Positions 1 to 12,322 are shown, counted from the first letter of the stretch. The stretch is DNA of 64,000 nucleotides from RYN-230 sp963717125 (GCA_963717125.1 CAVQVG010000007.1:930001-994000), one strand, 5' to 3'. Notes: generated by a model not told the origin, from the sequence alone. Numbers and translations are program-made.

Positions 1-174
1 GCCGGCCCCCGGCTGCCGCAGACCATGATGGCGCACGATCGGTGGCCACGGAAGGACCGGTCCCGCCGTCGCCGGAAATGTCACTGCCTGCCGGTACAAA
101 TCGTGGTGCGGCGCAGAGTCCTTCCCCGGCCCTGCGCCGGGCCGCGCCTCGTCGCTGACCGCCAGGGAGGTCTC

Positions 175-879
175 ATGCCCACTCCGCCCGCACCACCACC
201 CGGCGGGCCGCCGGGCGCCCAGCCGGGTGGCAGCAGGCCACCCCGGCGGCCGTGCCCGAGAGTGGCCGGGCCGCCGCTGCCCGACCCGGCCGCGGTGCGG
301 CTGCACGCGGTGCCCGACTGCGCCCCGCCGTACGACGACGAGTTACCGATACTCAACGCCAGCGCGGGCCAGCCGCCCAGCCCAGGCCGCCCGGCCGCCA
401 GCACCGGGCCACCCCGGCCTGCGGCCGGGGAACAGCCTGCGGCCGGGGAAGTGCCTGCGGGCACCGCGGCCAGCCGGTCCGCGGCCACCGGCCAGCCCGC
501 CGCGCCGCCGCACCCGGCCACGGGCCAGGGCCAAGGCCAGGGTCAGCCGCCGCTGCCCGGCCAGTTCGCCCGGGTGCTGGTCGAGACGCTGGCCGGTACC
601 CGGCCGCCCCGCCAGCTGACCAGCTGGACCACCGAGCGGGCCAGATCCCGGATCCAGCGGATGGGGCCGCTGCTCACCGCCGGCCAGCGCCCCCAGCTGC
701 GCCGGGTGGTGGCCCGGCATCCCGCCGTGGACGTGATCGAGATGACCGTGCTGCTCAGCGTCGGCCCGCAGATCAAGGCGCTCGCCGTGCGGCTGGAGCA
801 CACCGCCCCGCGGCCCGCGTCCGTGGGCCGCCCGACCCGCCCGGGCCGATGGCTGTGCACCCAGGTCGAGGCCGCGTAG
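175..879 (+). CDS. Rv3235-family protein
   Basis: This 234-residue protein has a long Pro/Ala/Gly-rich N-terminal part and an ordered C-terminal domain from about residue 125 onward, where FARVLVETLAGTRPPRQL, the RIQRM segment and a beta-rich tail resemble the small actinobacterial Rv3235 family. In M. tuberculosis that gene also lies near secA; its function is unknown. The ATG start was chosen because AGGGAGG lies just upstream; an in-frame start at 25 would add 50 arginine-rich residues that do not look coding. It converges on secA with a 26-base gap. The GQGQGQG stretch and PAAGEQPAAGEV repeats suggest a disordered linker. No signal peptide or membrane segment is visible. Family assignment is from remembered motif pattern and context. 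Confidence 0.7.
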   Translation: MPTPPAPPPGGPPGAQPGGSRPPRRPCPRVAGPPLPDPAAVRLHAVPDCAPPYDDELPILNASAGQPPSPGRPAASTGPPRPAAGEQPAAGEVPAGTAASRSAATGQPAAPPHPATGQGQGQGQPPLPGQFARVLVETLAGTRPPRQLTSWTTERARSRIQRMGPLLTAGQRPQLRRVVARHPAVDVIEMTVLLSVGPQIKALAVRLEHTAPRPASVGRPTRPGRWLCTQVEAA

Positions 880-885
880 CCGTCC

Positions 886-897
886 GCGCCCGGGCGC
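886..897. terminator. possible bidirectional hairpin between convergent genes
   Basis: A 12-base perfect palindrome, GCGCCCGGGCGC, sits in the 26-base gap between two converging genes. No T-run follows. Position is the main support. Confidence 0.25.
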
Positions 898-905
898 CCT
901 GCGGG

Positions 906-3914
<3,009 letters not shown>

Positions 3915-4185
3915 TTCTTGTCGCGCTCCTCGCGGATCTTGGCGGGCACCCGCCGGTGCCCCATCGTCACTGTCATGGTAGGCGAGACCGGCAACGAAAC
4001 CGAGCCGCACGCCTGGACCCGGGCCGGATCATTGTCCACCCGGAACTCGCCGGACCCGGCATTCCAGGGGGCCGGGCGCAGGCCGCGTGGTGGTTCCGCC
4101 ACAATATGGGGAAAGCGCGGGCCGCGCGGCCGGGCTACCGGGCGTGGGATACTGCGGCCAGCGGATGACGAGAGGAGCAGCGCCC

Positions 4186-4485
4186 ATGGCGGACCAGGTG
4201 GGAACGGACATCAAGTCCGGTGCCCAGCCGGACGACGGCGCGCTCAGCGGGACGACGGTAGGCGGCTCAGTCGCCGAGGCCGGTGCCCAGCCCGGGCATT
4301 ACGAGCCGTTCCACGGCCGCCCGGTGTCCTGGGTGGCGGTCAGCATCATCATGGTTGGCTTCGTGGTCGGCGGCCTGGCGCTGATCTTCGGGCCGACCTG
4401 GTGGCTGTTCTGGGTGGCGATCGGGCTGGTCGTGGTCGGCGGCCTGATCGCCCTGTCCAACGACATCTTCGAAGACTGGTACTGA
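4186..4485 (+). CDS. small membrane protein, HGxxPAAW-type
   Basis: A 99-residue protein with a hydrophilic acidic N terminus of about 45 residues, an HGRPVSW motif, and two closely spaced hydrophobic helices (VAVSIIMVGFVVGGLALIF and WWLFWVAIGLVVVGGLIAL), ending NDIFEDWY. It matches the actinobacterial HGxxPAAW membrane-protein family, whose function is unknown. The ATG follows AGGAG by 8 bases and was preferred over an in-frame ATG at 4165. It is divergent from secA and followed by a G/C hairpin that belongs to repeat family R2. Confidence 0.75.
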   Translation: MADQVGTDIKSGAQPDDGALSGTTVGGSVAEAGAQPGHYEPFHGRPVSWVAVSIIMVGFVVGGLALIFGPTWWLFWVAIGLVVVGGLIALSNDIFEDWY

Positions 4486-4495
4486 TCCTGTTGCT

Positions 4496-4532
4496 CCGGG
4501 GGGACGACCCCCCTGGACCCCCCGATCGCCGG
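4496..4532. repeat. R2 repeat, partial copy E; hairpin after the HGxxPAAW-type gene
   Basis: This 37-base segment contains GGGGGG-acga-CCCCCC followed by TGGACCCCCCGATCGCCG. Read on this strand it resembles the reverse complement of the end of the two longer R2 copies at 45246-45345 and 47683-47783. The six-pair G/C stem lies 12 bases after the stop of the preceding gene, so it could also act as a transcription terminator. Confidence 0.55.
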
Positions 4533-4585
4533 CGCTGGCTGCGGCAGCCAATACTGTCGGTGGCTCCGGCTAGGCTGCACGTCTT

Positions 4586-5809
4586 GTGGTGAGCACTGTC
4601 CGGCCAGACGTCACGCATCCGGCCGCTGAGCTGTCCCTGTCCGCCGACGAGGCCCGGCTGATCACGCTGCGCGCCCAGGGCTTTCTCGGCGCGGAGGGCC
4701 GCCGCGGCGGCGTCCCGGCCATGCTGCGCCGGGTCGGTGCGGTCCAGCTCGACACGATCAGCGTGCTGGCCCGGTCGCACGAGCTGGTCGCGTACGCCCG
4801 GCTCGGCGCGGTGCCGCGGCAGCGGATCGAGCGGGCCTACTGGCATCCGGGCCGGCCGGCCGCGTTCGAATACTGGTCGCACGCGGCGTGCGTGCTGCCG
4901 ATCGAGGAGTGGCCCTGGTATGCGTTCCGGCGCCGCGCGCTGCGCGCCCGCGGCCGCCGCTGGCACCAGAGCCATGAGCGGACCTGCGCCGACGTGCTGG
5001 CCCGGCTGCGCGCGGACGGCCCGCTGAACAGTACCCAGCTGGGCGGGGCCAAGGCGGGCGGCCTGTGGTGGGACTGGTCGGATACGAAGATCGCCGTCGA
5101 GTGGCTGCTGGACGTGGGCGACGTCGTCTGCGTGCGCCGGGACGGCTGGCGCCGGGTGTACGACCTGCCCGGACGGGTGCTGCCGAGCGAGCTGCTGGAG
5201 GTCGAGAAGACCGACGCGGACTGCCTGGCGCACCTGGCCGGGGTGGCCGCCCGAGCGCTCGGCGTGGTCACCCGGGCTGACCTGATCGACTATCACCGGC
5301 TGCGCGAGCTGACCAACGGCCAGGCCGGGCACGCGGAACGGGCCGCCGATTCCGCGCTGGCCGCCGGGCTGACCCCGGTCACCATCGAGGTGGCGGGCAA
5401 GCCGGCGCCCGGCTGGGCCGACCCGGCCGCGCTGGCGGGGGTGCCGCGTGGACGGCACCGGGTCACCCTGCTCTCCCCGTTCGACTCGCTGGTCTGGGAC
5501 CGCAAGCGGACCCGGCGGATGTTCGGCTTCGAGCACAGCCTGGAGGCCTACGTGCCCAAGGCCAAGCGGGTGCACGGGTACTACGCGATGCCGCTGCTGG
5601 CCCGCGGCCGCCTGCTCGGCCGGGTCAACCCGGCGCGCCGGGGCCAGACGCTGATCGCCCGCCAGCTGTCCCTGCACTCCGCGGCGGCCGCCGCGCCGAT
5701 GGCCCAGGCGCTGCGCGAGGCGGCCAGCTGGGTCGGCTGCTCAGCCGTCGAGGTGGAGCACGTCAGCCCGCCGCAACTGGCCGAGCGGCTGCGCGCCGAG
5801 TTGAGCTGA
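4586..5809 (+). CDS. winged-helix DNA glycosylase, YcaQ/AlkX-like
   Basis: The 407-residue protein belongs to the HTH_42 (YcaQ/AlkX/AlkZ) winged-helix family. E. coli YcaQ unhooks DNA interstrand crosslinks as a glycosylase. What supports it here: an N-terminal helix-turn-helix region, GAVQLDTISVLARSHELVAYARL with a Q-x-D motif at residues 54-56 as in the AlkX branch, the AFEYWSHAACVLPIEEWP segment, and the C-terminal SPFDSLVWDRKRTRRMFGFEHSLEAYVPKAKR block with YYAMPLL. Length is typical for the family. Tandem GTG codons open the frame; no clear ribosome site is seen, so the start may be the second GTG at 4589. It converges on the response-regulator gene with a 6-base gap. The lesion substrate is not predictable from sequence alone. 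Confidence 0.85.
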   Translation: MVSTVRPDVTHPAAELSLSADEARLITLRAQGFLGAEGRRGGVPAMLRRVGAVQLDTISVLARSHELVAYARLGAVPRQRIERAYWHPGRPAAFEYWSHAACVLPIEEWPWYAFRRRALRARGRRWHQSHERTCADVLARLRADGPLNSTQLGGAKAGGLWWDWSDTKIAVEWLLDVGDVVCVRRDGWRRVYDLPGRVLPSELLEVEKTDADCLAHLAGVAARALGVVTRADLIDYHRLRELTNGQAGHAERAADSALAAGLTPVTIEVAGKPAPGWADPAALAGVPRGRHRVTLLSPFDSLVWDRKRTRRMFGFEHSLEAYVPKAKRVHGYYAMPLLARGRLLGRVNPARRGQTLIARQLSLHSAAAAAPMAQALREAASWVGCSAVEVEHVSPPQLAERLRAELS

Positions 5810-5815
5810 CCGCTG

Positions 5816-6550
5816 TCAGCTGAACTCGATCAGCTTCTCCCGGACCGCGATCATCACGGCTTCCATCCGCGAGTGGATCTGGAGCTTCTCCAGGATGTTG
5901 CGGACGTGGTTCTTGACCGTGTTCTCCGAGATGAACAGTTCCTTGGCGATGTCCCGGTTGTTCATCCCCTTGGCCACCAGCTTGAGGACCTGCATCTCCC
6001 GGTCGGTGAGCTTGGGCGGGGGTACCTGCTCGGCGCGCTCCTCCTGGTCCCGCTTGTTCAGCGCGGCGAACTCGGTGAGCAGCTTGGCCGCCATCGACGG
6101 GTTGATCAGCGACTGCCCGCCGTGCACCGCGCGGACCACGTCCGCCACCTCGTCCAGCGGGATGTCCTTGAGCAGGTAGCCGCTCGCCCCGGCGCGGATC
6201 GCCTCGAAGAGGTCCTCCTCCTCGTCGCTGATCGTCAGCATGACAATCTTCGAGCTGGGCGCCACTTCTTTCATCGCCCGGCACGCCTCGATGCCGCTCG
6301 ACTTGGGCATCCGGATGTCCATCAGCACCACGTCGGGCAGCGACTCACCGGCCTTCTGCACCGCTTCCGCGCCGTCGCTCGCCTCGCCGACCAGCTCGAT
6401 GTCGTCCTCGGCGGCGAGCACCATCTCCAGGCCACGGCGGAACAAAGCGTGATCGTCCACGATGAGGGCGCGGATCGGCTCGGCGGCGGAGGAAGCCACC
6501 GACCCCGAAGCCGCACCGGGATCGGTGGACATCGCGGGATCTCCGCGCAT
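5816..6550 (-). CDS. NarL/LuxR-family response regulator
   Basis: A 244-residue two-component response regulator. The receiver domain (about 25-145) has the DDH acidic pocket, phospho-acceptor Asp78 in VVLMDIRMP, the conserved Thr in MLTIS and Lys in YLLKDIPLDEV. The LuxR-type helix-turn-helix (about 180-244) carries LTDREMQVLKLVAKGMNNRDIAKELFISENTVKNHVRNIL. The ATG at 6550 is preceded by AGGAGG with short spacing; in-frame alternatives are 6595 and 6532. It lies 147 bases downstream of hpf in the same direction. No sensor kinase gene is adjacent, so it is an orphan here. Actinobacteria commonly have such a regulator between hpf and secA; its targets are unknown to me. Confidence 0.92.
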   Translation of the reverse strand: MRGDPAMSTDPGAASGSVASSAAEPIRALIVDDHALFRRGLEMVLAAEDDIELVGEASDGAEAVQKAGESLPDVVLMDIRMPKSSGIEACRAMKEVAPSSKIVMLTISDEEEDLFEAIRAGASGYLLKDIPLDEVADVVRAVHGGQSLINPSMAAKLLTEFAALNKRDQEERAEQVPPPKLTDREMQVLKLVAKGMNNRDIAKELFISENTVKNHVRNILEKLQIHSRMEAVMIAVREKLIEFS

Positions 6551-6697
6551 GGCACCTCCTATCGACCCTGCGTGCACTGCCGGCGCGGATGCCACCCGCC
6601 GCGATCAGTGGTCAAACTCTGGCGCAGCGGGGGCGGCCGCGCAAACCGGGGGCGCCGGTGGCCGTGCGGCGAGCACAGCCCGGGGACCGGATACCGC

Positions 6698-7462
6698 CTA
6701 CCCGGTAGCTCGATTCTCCCCTACCCGCTGATTGACGCCGACCGTGGAGTGCCGGGATGGCCGGGCGGGTGGCCGTGAAACCTCCTCCACCAGCCGGATG
6801 ACCCCGTAGTCGTAACCCCGCCGCCGGTAGACCACACTCGGCAGCCGGGTCGACTCGTCCCGGAACAGGAAGAAGTTGTGCCCCACCAGTTCCATCTCGT
6901 GCAGCGCCCGGTCGATGCTCATCGGCGTCGCGGCGTGGAACTTCTCCCGCACGATCAGCGGGCCGTCCCCTTCCATCGGGATCGGCACCACGGCCTCGAG
7001 CTGCACCTCGGTGTCCGCCCAGTAGTCCAGATCGGTGTCATCCGCCGGGCCCGCCGGCCCGCCATCCGGCCCGCCGTCCAGGGCCGGGCTGGCCGGCGGC
7101 AGCGTACTGGCCCCGGCGGCCACCGCCGCCGCCTCGGCGGACGCGCCGTGGCCGGGCTTGCGCACCTTGCGCCGGTCACAGGCGCGCCGCATATGCGTCT
7201 CCAGCTTGGCCACCGCCCGGTCGAACGCCTGGAAGCGGTCGTCAGCGGCCGCTTCCGCGCGGATGACCGGGCCGCGTGAGTACAGGGTCAGTTCGACCCG
7301 CTCCCGCTGCGCAGACTGGCGCGGATTGCGTTCCAGGGTGATTTCCACATCGATGCTTATCGTCTTCTGGTCCAGCTTCACGACCTTGTCGAGCTTGGCC
7401 GTCGCGTAGTCACGGAAACGCTCCGGCACACCCGTCCGCCGACCCCTGAAGATGATGTCCAC
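6698..7462 (-). CDS. hpf: ribosome hibernation promoting factor, long form
   Basis: HPF binds the 30S decoding region and, in its long form, dimerises 70S ribosomes into inactive 100S particles. The 254-residue product has the N-terminal S30AE beta-alpha domain (DIIFRGRRTGVPERFRDYATAKLDKVVKL to the HMRRACDRR basic helix, about residues 1-105), an Ala/Gly/Pro linker, and the C-terminal dimerisation domain (about 185-245: IVREKFHAATPMSIDRALHEMELVGHNFFLF). The GTG at 7462 is preceded by AAGGGGGT. The order lpqB, hpf, secA is common in actinobacteria, but the comF-like gene often found between lpqB and hpf is not visible. Confidence 0.95.
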   Translation of the reverse strand: MDIIFRGRRTGVPERFRDYATAKLDKVVKLDQKTISIDVEITLERNPRQSAQRERVELTLYSRGPVIRAEAAADDRFQAFDRAVAKLETHMRRACDRRKVRKPGHGASAEAAAVAAGASTLPPASPALDGGPDGGPAGPADDTDLDYWADTEVQLEAVVPIPMEGDGPLIVREKFHAATPMSIDRALHEMELVGHNFFLFRDESTRLPSVVYRRRGYDYGVIRLVEEVSRPPARPSRHSTVGVNQRVGENRATG

Positions 7463-7899
7463 GTGGGATACCCCCTTCGACCATCTGTGTGGGTGGCACC
7501 CGTCCGGCCGACCTGGTCTTCGTCCCCACATCCGCCTGCTGAGGGTTTCGCGGGCCTGTTGCCACTACCGCCCTTCTCCCGGTCCGGGGGACATCTGATC
7601 CCCCGGCGGGGCAGGACTTACCTCTAAGCCGCACCGTGATCGGTCGACGACAAGTCGCCTTACGTGGGCCGTTTCGCCTGCGGCTGGCATCGGCTTGCCA
7701 AGCCGGGCACCCCGCTGCCGGGGTACCCCGCACGGCGCAACCACGGACCCGGACGGGTGCCATATGACGACGCTAGCCTGCCCGGGCCCGGATGTCAGGA
7801 GCCCGGACTGTCTTCTTGCCCACGCGGTGGTACCTGGGCAGATGCTGCACCGGGAGGAAACACGACAGCCAGGCGCAAAGCGCGGCGGCGGTGGTGCGT
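7463..7899. other. gene-free stretch between lpqB and hpf
   Basis: No convincing coding frame on either strand: the short open frames lack domain patterns, ribosome sites and consistent codon use. It is presumably the hpf leader and promoter plus the 3' end of the lpqB transcript. No ComF/phosphoribosyltransferase motif (such as DDVVTTGAT) remains. I saw no recognisable riboswitch. Confidence 0.6.
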
Positions 7900-9746
7900 T
7901 TAGCCCGGGTAGGTGGCGTCCCGGCCGTTCAGCGGCGTGCTCCACAGCTCGCCCAGGCCGGCCGACCGGCCCAGCTGGCCGGTCTGCAGGCTGGCGAACA
8001 GAGGGGTGTGCGGGCCGCCCGCGGTGATCGAGATCATCCCCGGCTCGACGCTCTGGAACGTGGACCGGTCGCCGTTGACTGGCACCTCGAACAGCTGCGG
8101 CCCGATGTCGGCCTGGTCCACCACCAGCAGGTGATCGGCGTCGTACCAGCTCAGCGCGCTAGGCGAGGTCAGGTCGGCACCCAGCTGGCCGGCGCTGGAC
8201 AGGGTCAACTGGTCAGCGCTGCGGACAACCGCGGCCAGCAGCACTTGCGGACCGGCCTTGGTGGACACGATCAGCGCGACCCGTACCCCGTCCGGGGCCA
8301 CCCGGAGCGCGGTGATCTGCTGGATGCCGGGCGGCAGCGTCACGGTGACCGGCCCGCCACCGCTGCCCCGGAACATCCGCACGACTGGGCGGCCGTGGCT
8401 GGTGCCCGCGACCCACAGCTCGTCCTGGTAGTCCCAGCTGGCCGCGCTGACCTTCATGCCGCTGAGCCGCACCCGCAGGTCCCGCGCCGACTGGCTGGCC
8501 TGCGGCTGCGCGGCCGCGGCCAGGTTGGCGGTGTACAGCGTGCCCCCAGCCGACTGGCCGATCCCGGCCAGGTAGTGCTGGTCCGGCGAGACGGCGATGC
8601 TGCTCAGCGGGATCTCGCTGGTGCCCGCCTGGCCGGGCACCGGCACGCTGGCCGTGCCGTGGCCGGGCAGCACGCGGGCCGCGCCGCTCGCGGTCAGGAA
8701 GTAGAGGCTTTGCTGGCGTCGCGGTGGCTGCAGGCACGGCTGCGGGTAGTCGGTGCGGTCCTGCACCGCGCTGCCGCTGCCCCGCGGGGTCCAGGCCCGG
8801 CCGTTGACCTCGAGCTTCACCGCCTGAATGGTCCGCGACCCGTACGAGGTGCTGGTCAGCGTCCAGACCAGCTGCGCGGACACGTCGGCCAGGCTGGACC
8901 GGGTCGCGGCCGTCCTGGGCATGCTCAGGTCGACGATGGCGGTCTTGCTGCCCGGCGGGATCTGCACCCGGACGGCGTGGGTGCCGGCCGGGAACGCGGA
9001 GTACGCGGCGCCTTCCAGCCAGCCCTGCGGATCGGCCCGCAGCGCGTCAACCAGGACGGTGGCCGGGTCGGCTGTGATCACCGGCAGGAACACCGGGTCC
9101 GGCACCAGGTTCTTGTAGGCCGGGTCGAAGTAGTACAGGTTCCGCGGCTGGTAGGCGAGCTGGAAGAAGGCCTTGCTGAGCAGCAGCTCCCGGGACAGCC
9201 CGGCCCGGCCGGCAGGCTGTCGATCCGCCACTGGTGGTTCACGAGCCGCAGGCCGAACCGCTGGGTCAGGGATTTCTGCCCCCCGGGGGCCGGGATGTAC
9301 TGCCCGGTCGCGTTGACCGCGCCCAGCTCCTCGGCCGTGATCTCGACGATCGAGGTCGTCTGCGAGTTCAGCTGCGGCGGCAGCACCGGCGCCGCGTTCG
9401 GGGCCTGGGAGATCACGGTGACCGCCGGGCCCGGGCCAGGCTGCCACGAGGAATTCGCCGCCGCGGTCAGGTACTGCCGGGCGATCGCGTGGTCCTGCGC
9501 GAAGTCCGCACTGGCCAGGATGAAGTTCGTCACCATCTGCGCCGGGCTCCAGCCCGGCTTGGGCGGGCTCATGATCAGCGCGCAGCACGGGGTGCCCTGC
9601 TGCTGGCCGCCGACACTGGCCGGCACCTTGGTGGACTGGAGCGGCCCGCTGACCGGCACGTCCGCGCAGCCAGCCAGCGCGGCCAGCACGGTCAGCGTGG
9701 TCAGCGCGGTCAGCAGCCAGCGCAGCGGCGGGCGCCGGTTAGCCAC
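7900..9746 (-). pseudogene. lpqB: lipoprotein LpqB, frame-broken
   Basis: LpqB is the lipoprotein partner of the MtrAB two-component system. The N-terminal part reads from GTG 9746 with a signal peptide (basic NRRPPLRW, hydrophobic LLTALTTLTVLAAL, lipobox LAGC) and the GerMN-like domain down to WRIDSLPAG. The rest, beginning RAGLSRELLLSKAFFQLAYQPRNLYYFDP and continuing through a beta-propeller-like C-terminal half, is in the next frame. The break is at about 9201-9215 in a CCGGCCGGGCCGGG run and behaves as one base (or one CCGG unit) missing. Either the gene is inactive or the base call is wrong; the reading frames on both sides remain clean. The start overlaps the mtrB stop by 8 bases (GTGGCTAA). 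An ATG at 9824 is the alternative start. Confidence 0.88.
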
Positions 9747-11580
9747 TGGCCGGGCCAGCGCCGGCCGGGCCGTCGGGCTCGGCGGCGGCGAATCCGGAGC
9801 CGGACTGAGCCGGCTGAATGACATCGTCCAGCCGCAGCGCCAGCGGCGACCGGACCAGCTCGGGCCCGGGCTCCGCCTCATCCGGGCCGAGCGGCAGCGG
9901 CGAGCCGATCAGCTGCTGACCGGCGACCCGGGGCACGGTGAGCCGGAACACCGACCCCTTGCCGTGCTCCCCCCAGGCCTGCAGCCAGCCGTTGTGCAGC
10001 CGGGCGTCCTCAAGCGCGATGGCCAGGCCGAGCCCGGTGCCGCCGGTCGTCCGGGCCCGGGCCGGGTCGGCCCGCCAGAACCGGTCGAACACGAGCTGCG
10101 CCTCGGCCGCACCGAAGCCGCAGCCGTGGTCCCGCACGGCGATCGCGACCGCGTCCCGGTCGCCGGCCACGGTGACCACCACGTCCCGGCTCTCGCCGTG
10201 CTCGACCGCGTTGTCCAGCAGGTTGCGCAGGATCCGCTCGACGCGGCGCCGGTCCACCTCGGCGACGCACGGCTCGGCGGGCAGCCGGAAGTCGATCCGG
10301 GTGCCGCACCGCGCGGCGAGCTGCTCGGCGTCGGCCGCGGCCCGCCGCACCAGGTCGCACACGTCGGCCGACTCGGGGTCCAGGGTGGCCGCGTTGGCGT
10401 CGTACCGGCTGATCTCCAGCAGGTCGGCGAGCAGCGACTCGAACCGCTCCAGCTGCCCCTCGAGCAGCTCCGCGGACCGCGCCGCGGCGGGCAGCAGGTC
10501 CCGGCGGGCCGCGAACAGCACGTCCGCCGCGATCCGGATCGTGGTCAGCGGGGTGCGCAGCTCGTGTGACACGTCGGAGACGAACTGCCGCTGCACCTGG
10601 GACAGCTCCTCCAGCTCGCGGAGTTTCTCCTGCAGGCTGGCCGCCATGTCATTGAACGACCTGGCCAGCGCGGCCAGGTCGTCGGTGCCGCGGACCGGCA
10701 TCCGCTGGTCGAGCTGGCCGTCGGACAGCCGCTTGGCCGCCTCGGCCGCCTCCCGGATCGGCACCACCACCCACCGGGTGACCAGCGAGACGATGCCCAC
10801 CAGCAGCACGACCAGAGCCAGCCCGCCGCCGAGCATGGCCCGCTGCACCAGGGCCAGCGTCTGCTGCTGCTGTGCCATCGGGAACAGGTAGTACAGCTGT
10901 GCGTGCGGGCTGATCACGCCGCCGATGGCCAGTCCGGGCACCGGCGCCCGCCCAGCCAGGTAGCTCATCTGCGTCGGGGCGGACACCAGGTCGTCGGTGC
11001 GGCCCTTCTGCTGCTCCTGGGTCACGCTGGCGACCAGCTTCTTGGGCAGGCTGGCCGGGCTGAGATTCCGGTTGCCGTAGACCCCGGCGAACGCGGAGCT
11101 GTCCGATGTCTGGGTCAGGATCACCACGTCGAACGTGTCACCGGGCCCGCTCAGCGCCTGCAGGTCGGCGGCCAGCTGGAGCAGCGACCTGGCCTGGTCC
11201 CCGGCTGGGCCCTCCAGGCCCACGTCGTTCTTGGCCGTGTCCAGGCCCTCGCTGATCTGGTGCGCGGCGGCCGTCCGGGTGCTGTTCAGCAGGCCGCTGG
11301 CGATCTGCTCGACCAGGAAGAAGCCGAGCACCGCGGCCACCACCACGCAGATGACCAGGGTGGTGGCGACCACCCGGAGCTGCAGCGAGCGATGCCAGCG
11401 GCGGCGCAGCCGGCCCGCCAGCAGCCGGGCCCGGCGCTGACCGGCCCGGATGGCCGAGCGGGCCTGCGGCGGCAGCCGCCGGGCCGCCCGCCGGACCAGC
11501 AGGGTCAGCCGGGAGCGGCAGGCCGGCGAGTCCCGGCGCGGGCCTCGTCCCGCCTCGCTGCTGCTCGCTACCCCCTCCAT
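9739..11580 (-). CDS. mtrB: two-component sensor histidine kinase MtrB
   Basis: MtrB senses envelope or osmotic conditions and phosphorylates MtrA. The 613-residue protein has a basic N terminus, a first membrane helix (VVATTLVICVVVAAVLGFFLV), an extracytoplasmic domain of about 165 residues, a second helix (GGGLALVVLLVGIVSLVTRWVVV), a HAMP segment, the H-box VSDVSHELRTPLT with the phospho-His near residue 338, and the N (NLLDNAVEHG), G1 (DHGCGFG), F (FDRFWRAD) and G2 (GGTGLGLAI) ATPase boxes. GGAGAAGG precedes the ATG. It follows mtrA by 55 bases and its stop overlaps the lpqB start, so mtrA-mtrB-lpqB is one operon by spacing. A Pro/Ala tail follows the kinase domain. Confidence 0.97.
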   Translation of the reverse strand: MEGVASSSEAGRGPRRDSPACRSRLTLLVRRAARRLPPQARSAIRAGQRRARLLAGRLRRRWHRSLQLRVVATTLVICVVVAAVLGFFLVEQIASGLLNSTRTAAAHQISEGLDTAKNDVGLEGPAGDQARSLLQLAADLQALSGPGDTFDVVILTQTSDSSAFAGVYGNRNLSPASLPKKLVASVTQEQQKGRTDDLVSAPTQMSYLAGRAPVPGLAIGGVISPHAQLYYLFPMAQQQQTLALVQRAMLGGGLALVVLLVGIVSLVTRWVVVPIREAAEAAKRLSDGQLDQRMPVRGTDDLAALARSFNDMAASLQEKLRELEELSQVQRQFVSDVSHELRTPLTTIRIAADVLFAARRDLLPAAARSAELLEGQLERFESLLADLLEISRYDANAATLDPESADVCDLVRRAAADAEQLAARCGTRIDFRLPAEPCVAEVDRRRVERILRNLLDNAVEHGESRDVVVTVAGDRDAVAIAVRDHGCGFGAAEAQLVFDRFWRADPARARTTGGTGLGLAIALEDARLHNGWLQAWGEHGKGSVFRLTVPRVAGQQLIGSPLPLGPDEAEPGPELVRSPLALRLDDVIQPAQSGSGFAAAEPDGPAGAGPASG

Positions 11581-11635
11581 GGCCCTTCTCCACGCTGCTG
11601 GGGAACCTGCCGGGTCACCGCGGGCAGGCCCCTGA

Positions 11636-12322
11636 TCAGGCAGGCCCTGCTTTGTAGCCCACGCCGCGTACCGTCACCACGATCTCCGGATGCTCCGGGT
11701 CCTTCTCGATCTTCGCGCGGAGCCGCTGCACGTGCACGTTGACCAGCCGGGTGTCCGCGGCGTGCCGGTATCCCCAGACCTGCTCGAGCAGCACTTCCCG
11801 GGTGAACACCTGACGCGGCTTGCGGGCCAGCGCGACCAGCAGGTCGAACTCCAGCGGGGTGAGGCTGACCGGCCGGCCGTTCCGCTTCACCGAGTGCCCG
11901 GCCACGTCGATCTCGACGTCCACGATCTGCAGCATCTCGGGCGCGGGGTCGTCGGTGCGGCGCAGCCGGGCCCGGACCCGGGCGATCAGCTCCTTGGACT
12001 TGAACGGCTTGACGATGTAGTCGTCCGCCCCGGACTCCAGCCCCAGCACCACGTCAACAGTGTCGCTCTTCGCGGTGAGCATGACGATAGGCACACCCGA
12101 TTCGGTGCGGATCTGGCGGCACACATCGATACCGTCCGCACCCGGCAGCATCAGGTCGAGCAGGACCAGGTCGGGATGTGTATCCCGGAATACCTCCATG
12201 GCCTTGTCCCCGTCGGCGACGAAGGTGGGCTCGAAGCCCTCGCCGCGGAGCATGATGCCGAGCATCTCGGACAGGGCAGCGTCGTCATCGACGACGAGCA
12301 CACGACCTTTCATGGGCCTCAT
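11636..12322 (-). CDS. mtrA: DNA-binding response regulator MtrA
   Basis: OmpR/PhoB-family response regulator of the MtrAB system, which in actinobacteria controls cell division, wall and osmotic genes. The 228-residue protein has a receiver domain with the DDD pocket at 12-14, phospho-acceptor Asp56 (LVLLDLMLPGADG), the Thr in VMLTAKSD and Lys in IVKPFKSKELIAR, then a winged-helix domain (about 130-225) with LTPLEFDLLVALARKP, REVLLEQVWGY and DTRLVNVHVQRLRAKIE. Starting at 12322 puts the acceptor at Asp56, the number known for M. tuberculosis MtrA. That ATG overlaps the mtnA stop as ATGA, so translation is probably coupled to mtnA. A later ATG at 12313 is possible. Confidence 0.98.
   Translation of the reverse strand: MRPMKGRVLVVDDDAALSEMLGIMLRGEGFEPTFVADGDKAMEVFRDTHPDLVLLDLMLPGADGIDVCRQIRTESGVPIVMLTAKSDTVDVVLGLESGADDYIVKPFKSKELIARVRARLRRTDDPAPEMLQIVDVEIDVAGHSVKRNGRPVSLTPLEFDLLVALARKPRQVFTREVLLEQVWGYRHAADTRLVNVHVQRLRAKIEKDPEHPEIVVTVRGVGYKAGPA

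Noticed and set aside
7565..7945. Possible small genes between lpqB and hpf
   Set aside because: No ribosome sites, no family pattern and no consistent codon bias.
9195..9220. Programmed frameshift in lpqB
   Set aside because: No slippery heptamer plus downstream structure of a known type was seen, and LpqB is not known to use recoding.
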